Assembly (NCBI GenBank): GCA_021286855.1
Contig: JAJTBO010000002.1
Location: 186,001-250,000, forward strand
Length of the DNA: 64,000 nt
Direction of reading: 5' to 3'
Origin: Hyphomicrobiales bacterium
GTDB lineage: Bacteria > Pseudomonadota > Alphaproteobacteria > Rhizobiales > Ancalomicrobiaceae
The position numbers and the translations under genes are program-made. Below, one piece after another: positions 61,271 through 64,000 of this stretch. Position 1 is the first letter of the stretch. Each line of letters begins with the position of its first letter. Below the pieces are notes generated by a model. The model saw nothing but the letters and a program-made list of their open reading frames with translations. It did no database searches and was not told where the DNA came from.

Positions 61271-61783
61271 ATGAAGCTCGGACAGATCGGTATCAGACGC
61301 GCGGAGGTCGCGGATGCCGGTCGCATCGCCGACGTTCACGACGCGGCGTGGCGGCAGGCTTATCGCGGCATCATTCCGGGGCGCGACCTCGAGAAGATGA
61401 TCGCTCGACGCGGTCCCCTGTGGTGGCGGCGCGCGCTGCATCGGCACACGGCGGTGCTGGTCATCGAGGTCGGCGGCGACATCGTCGGCTACGCGACGCT
61501 CGGACCCAACCGGATGCGGATGCTGCCGCAGGCCGGCGAGATCTACGAGATCTATCTCCTGCCCGAACACCAGGGTCTCGGCTTCGGCCGGTCGCTGTTC
61601 GAGGCGGCGCGGCTGGAGCTCCGGCGTTACGGCCTCGCCTCCTTCTCGGTCCGGGTGCTCGCCGACAACGAACCGGCGGTCGGCTTCTATCGCCGGATGG
61701 GCGGACGCATGGCGGCGGAGACCGGCGAGCGGATCGGCGAGGCGACCCTGCCGGTGGCGGTGTTCGGTTTCGACGCGGAGTGA
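61271..61783 (+). CDS. GNAT-family N-acetyltransferase (RimI-like)
   Basis: The 170-residue protein begins MKLGQIGIRRAEVADAGRIADVH and has the acetyl-CoA loop YLLPEHQGLGFGRSLFEAA and the following VRVLADNEPAVGFYRRMGG, a canonical GNAT. Substrate unknown. No strong ribosome site precedes the ATG; an in-frame ATG at 61226 is an alternative. It stands about 190 bp before ppa. Confidence 0.87.
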   Translation: MKLGQIGIRRAEVADAGRIADVHDAAWRQAYRGIIPGRDLEKMIARRGPLWWRRALHRHTAVLVIEVGGDIVGYATLGPNRMRMLPQAGEIYEIYLLPEHQGLGFGRSLFEAARLELRRYGLASFSVRVLADNEPAVGFYRRMGGRMAAETGERIGEATLPVAVFGFDAE

Positions 61784-61972
61784 GCGCGCGACGCGGGCGT
61801 CGGGCGGTCGTCCGAAGGGCGACGTTCCGTCACGCCCTGCGATCGGCTATGAGAGGCGGCGTGTGCGTGCGACGCGGCAGCGGCGCACCTCTTCCGCCGG
61901 GCGCTCGAGGGGCTCTCCGGCCGACCGTCAACCCCAGGAGCCGGCGCGCGCCCGGCGACCAGGAGCTTCACC

Positions 61973-62518
61973 ATGCGTATCGACGCCATCGCGATCGGCA
62001 AGAATCCCCCCGACGACATCAACGTCATCATCGAGGTTCCGATCGGCGGCGAGCCGATCAAGTACGAGCTCGACAAGGAGTCGGGCGCGCTGGTGGTCGA
62101 CCGCTTCCTCTACACGTCGATGCGCTACCCGGGCAATTACGGCTTCGTGCCGCACACGCTCTCCGACGACGGCGATCCGATCGACGTGGTGGTGATGAAC
62201 ACCCGCGCCATCGTGCCGGGCGCGATCATGAAGTGCCGCCCGGTCGGCGTGCTCTACATGACCGACGAGAGCGGCCACGACGAGAAGATCCTGGCGGTGC
62301 CGGTGTCCAAGCTGACGCCGCGCTACGACTCGGTGAAGACCTACGCCGATCTGCCGAACATCGCGATCGCTCAGGTCCAGCACTTCTTCGAGCACTACAA
62401 GGACCTCGAGCCCGGCAAGTGGGTGAAGGTGGTGCGCTGGGGCGACGACAAGGAAGCCAAGCAGCTGATCATCGAGGCGATCGAGCGCTACAACGCCGAC
62501 AAGAAGGCGAAGGGCTGA
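61973..62518 (+). CDS. ppa: Inorganic pyrophosphatase
   Basis: The 181-residue enzyme is a family I soluble pyrophosphatase. The signature [10 protein letters not shown] (near 65-74) holds the metal-binding aspartates, and [29 protein letters not shown] and [15 protein letters not shown] are all in place. It hydrolyses pyrophosphate from biosynthesis, including that made by acetyl-CoA synthetase. A terminator follows closely. Confidence 0.97.
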   Translation: MRIDAIAIGKNPPDDINVIIEVPIGGEPIKYELDKESGALVVDRFLYTSMRYPGNYGFVPHTLSDDGDPIDVVVMNTRAIVPGAIMKCRPVGVLYMTDESGHDEKILAVPVSKLTPRYDSVKTYADLPNIAIAQVQHFFEHYKDLEPGKWVKVVRWGDDKEAKQLIIEAIERYNADKKAKG

Positions 62519-62544
62519 TCGGTTTCGCCCTGCGATTTTCGGGG

Positions 62545-62571
62545 AAAGCGCGGCTTCGGCCGCGCTTTTTT
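62545..62571 (+). terminator. Intrinsic terminator downstream of ppa
   Basis: A 10-bp stem (62545-62554 with 62559-62568) capped by a stable TTCG loop is followed by TTTCG, 26 bp past the ppa stop. Confidence 0.9.
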
Positions 62572-62741
62572 CGTTTTCGGGGCGAGAATTTCGTACTTTC
62601 TCGAGGTTCGGAGCGGAAATTCGACGGATCAGGCCCGAAAATCGCCGCGCGGAGATGGTTCGAAGGTCGCCGACCGTTTCGCTTCGGTCGCGACGAGCCG
62701 CTCGACGAGAGCGAGAGGCCGATCCCGGAGGAGATCCCCGC

Positions 62742-64000
62742 ATGACGCCCAACGCCCTGGTCGCCGTTCCCGTCCCGCCCGCCGACGAGGCGGGGTCTCC
62801 GATCGAAACGGCCGAGCGTCTGCTCGCCGCGCGCAACGGCGCGGCGGCGCGGCTGGTGCGACGACTGTTCGAGCGGACCGCGGCGGAGGATCTGGCGCGG
62901 CTCGCCGCCTCCGATCTCGCCGATCTCTCCGGCGTCGCCTTCGACCGGCTCGCTCGGCCGCGGCCGGGCGGCCATCGCATCGAGATCGCCGACCACACGC
63001 TCGCCGACGGCGAGACGATCACGGTGGTCGACGTGCTCAACGACGACATGCCGTTCCTGTTCGATTCGGTGACCGGCGCGATGGTCGAGGCCGGGCACGA
63101 GATCCGCCTGGTGGCGCATCCGATCCTGACGGTGACGCGCGAGGCGGACGGGCGTTTCGGCGGTCTTGCCGACGGCGGGCCGGAGGCGGCTCCGGTTCGG
63201 CGGGAGAGCCTGATCCACGTCCATCTGACCCGGCTCTCGGGCGAAGCGGCGCGCGGCGAACTGGTCGCCTCGCTCGAAGCGACGCTCGCCGACGTCTTCG
63301 CCGCGGTCGAGGACTGGAAGGCGATGCTGCGCCGGCTCGGCGAGGTGGTGGTCTCCTATCGTTGGGGCGCGACGCCGCTCGAGGCCCGGGTGCGGGAGGA
63401 GGCGCTCGGCTTCCTCGAATGGCTCGGCACGGAGAACTTCATCTTCCTCGGCATGCGCGAATACCGCTTCGTCGAGACCGAGGGCGGGGCCTATGTCGAG
63501 CCGCTCGGCGAGACCGGGCTCGGCATCCTGCGCGATCCGGAGGTGCGCGTGCTGAAGCGCGGCGCGGAGAGCCTGAACGCGGCGAACGCCATCGGCGCCT
63601 TCGCCCGCTCGCCCGATCCGATGATGGTGACGACCTCGAACGTCCGCTCGCGCATCCATCGGCGCGTCCACATGGACTATGTCGGGGTGAAGCTGTGGGA
63701 CGACGCCGGGCGGATGAGCGGCGAGCTGCGCATCCTCGGCCTGTTCACGGCGGGCGCCTACACGAGTTCCGTGCACACCGTGCCGATGATCCGCGAGAAG
63801 GTGGCGCGGGTGGTGGCGCGGGCCGGGCTGTCGGCGGGAAGTCATTCGGCGCATGCGCTCGTCAACGTGCTCGAGACCTATCCGCGCTCCGAGCTCCTCC
63901 AGATCGACGAGGCGACGCTGTTCGACTTCGCCATCAAGATCATGGCGCTCGGCGAACATCCGCGCATCCGCGTGCTCGCCCGCAACGATCCGTTCGACCG
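62742..64000 (+). CDS. NAD-specific glutamate dehydrogenase, large type (N-terminal part)
   Basis: The frame is open from an ATG behind a GGAGGAG ribosome site to the window edge (419 codons). It matches the N-terminal region of the 180-kDa bacterial NAD-glutamate dehydrogenases: VVDVLNDDMPFLFDSVTGAM near 105, LIHVHLTRL, a WLGTENFIFLGMREYRFV segment near 230 and GLFTAGAYTSSVHTVPMIREKV near 335. These enzymes deaminate glutamate to 2-oxoglutarate and have ACT-like regulatory domains in this part. The catalytic domain lies beyond the window. Confidence 0.92.
   Translation, partial: MTPNALVAVPVPPADEAGSPIETAERLLAARNGAAARLVRRLFERTAAEDLARLAASDLADLSGVAFDRLARPRPGGHRIEIADHTLADGETITVVDVLNDDMPFLFDSVTGAMVEAGHEIRLVAHPILTVTREADGRFGGLADGGPEAAPVRRESLIHVHLTRLSGEAARGELVASLEATLADVFAAVEDWKAMLRRLGEVVVSYRWGATPLEARVREEALGFLEWLGTENFIFLGMREYRFVETEGGAYVEPLGETGLGILRDPEVRVLKRGAESLNAANAIGAFARSPDPMMVTTSNVRSRIHRRVHMDYVGVKLWDDAGRMSGELRILGLFTAGAYTSSVHTVPMIREKVARVVARAGLSAGSHSAHALVNVLETYPRSELLQIDEATLFDFAIKIMALGEHPRIRVLARNDPFD

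Overview
The window is a chromosomal stretch of very high GC DNA from an alphaproteobacterium, most likely of the order Hyphomicrobiales (Rhizobiales). This rests on its gene content: a mitochondrial-type cytochrome c maturation set (ccmABCDG), ubiquinone-type flavin monooxygenase, DUF1223 and DUF2794 proteins, IalB- and Omp19-like envelope proteins, ethylmalonyl-CoA pathway enzymes, a CtrA-type site and a sigma-54 glnK-amtB promoter. The genus cannot be set from the sequence alone. I saw no tRNA, rRNA, CRISPR array, insertion sequence or prophage, and coding is dense on both strands.

Layout. 1-6 kb: start of a probable ftsK, a class I/II aminotransferase, the nitrogen-control pair glnK-amtB with its sigma-54 promoter, tesB, and a UbiH-family hydroxylase. 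6-7 kb: two small secreted paralogues. 7-12.1 kb: an acetyltransferase, then ccmA-ccmB-ccmC-ccmD-ccmG read leftwards, with a tandemly repeated mini-ORF between ccmC and ccmD, then DUF1223 and DUF2794 genes. 12.3-18.2 kb: secreted GH3 beta-glucosidase, a PAS-GGDEF-EAL protein, and a TerB-like/glutamine amidotransferase pair. 18.6-25 kb: a LuxR/LuxI quorum-sensing pair converging on a three-gene operon of macro-domain hydrolase, periplasmic adaptor and RND pump. 25.4-30.7 kb: a small membrane protein behind a perfect FNR/FixK-type box, a chemoreceptor, an L,D-transpeptidase and acs. 31.1-40.2 kb: a four-gene tripartite efflux operon (outer-membrane lipoprotein factor, adaptor, two RND permeases). 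40.2-45.3 kb: D-2-hydroxyacid dehydrogenase, a candidate small RNA, pyrC, a MaoC hydratase, DUF423, malyl-CoA thioesterase and DUF1737. 45.3-47.2 kb: AhpD-like, Omp19-like and acetyltransferase genes. 47.2-52 kb: sdhCDAB and mesaconyl-CoA hydratase. 52-59 kb: a leftward run of DUF1868, DUF429, pdxY, FAD oxidoreductase, two membrane proteins, rlmN and ialB-like genes. 59-64 kb: quinone oxidoreductase, an AT-richer pair of tiny membrane proteins, DUF1232, acetyltransferase, ppa, and the start of a large NAD-glutamate dehydrogenase.

How the genes work together. Acetyl-CoA entry (acs), malyl-CoA thioesterase, mesaconyl-CoA hydratase and succinate dehydrogenase outline acetate and C2 assimilation by the ethylmalonyl-CoA route; the carboxylase and mutases of that route are not in the window. 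A TTGC/GCAA palindrome recurs in front of several of these genes. Nitrogen control (glnK-amtB, the large glutamate dehydrogenase), respiration (ccm, sdh, ubiquinone hydroxylase), signalling (quorum sensing, c-di-GMP, chemotaxis) and two separate RND efflux systems fill most of the rest. The points I find most worth a second look are the duplicated mini-ORF inside the ccm operon, the macro-domain gene translationally coupled to an RND pump beside the quorum-sensing genes, and the recurring palindromic motifs.
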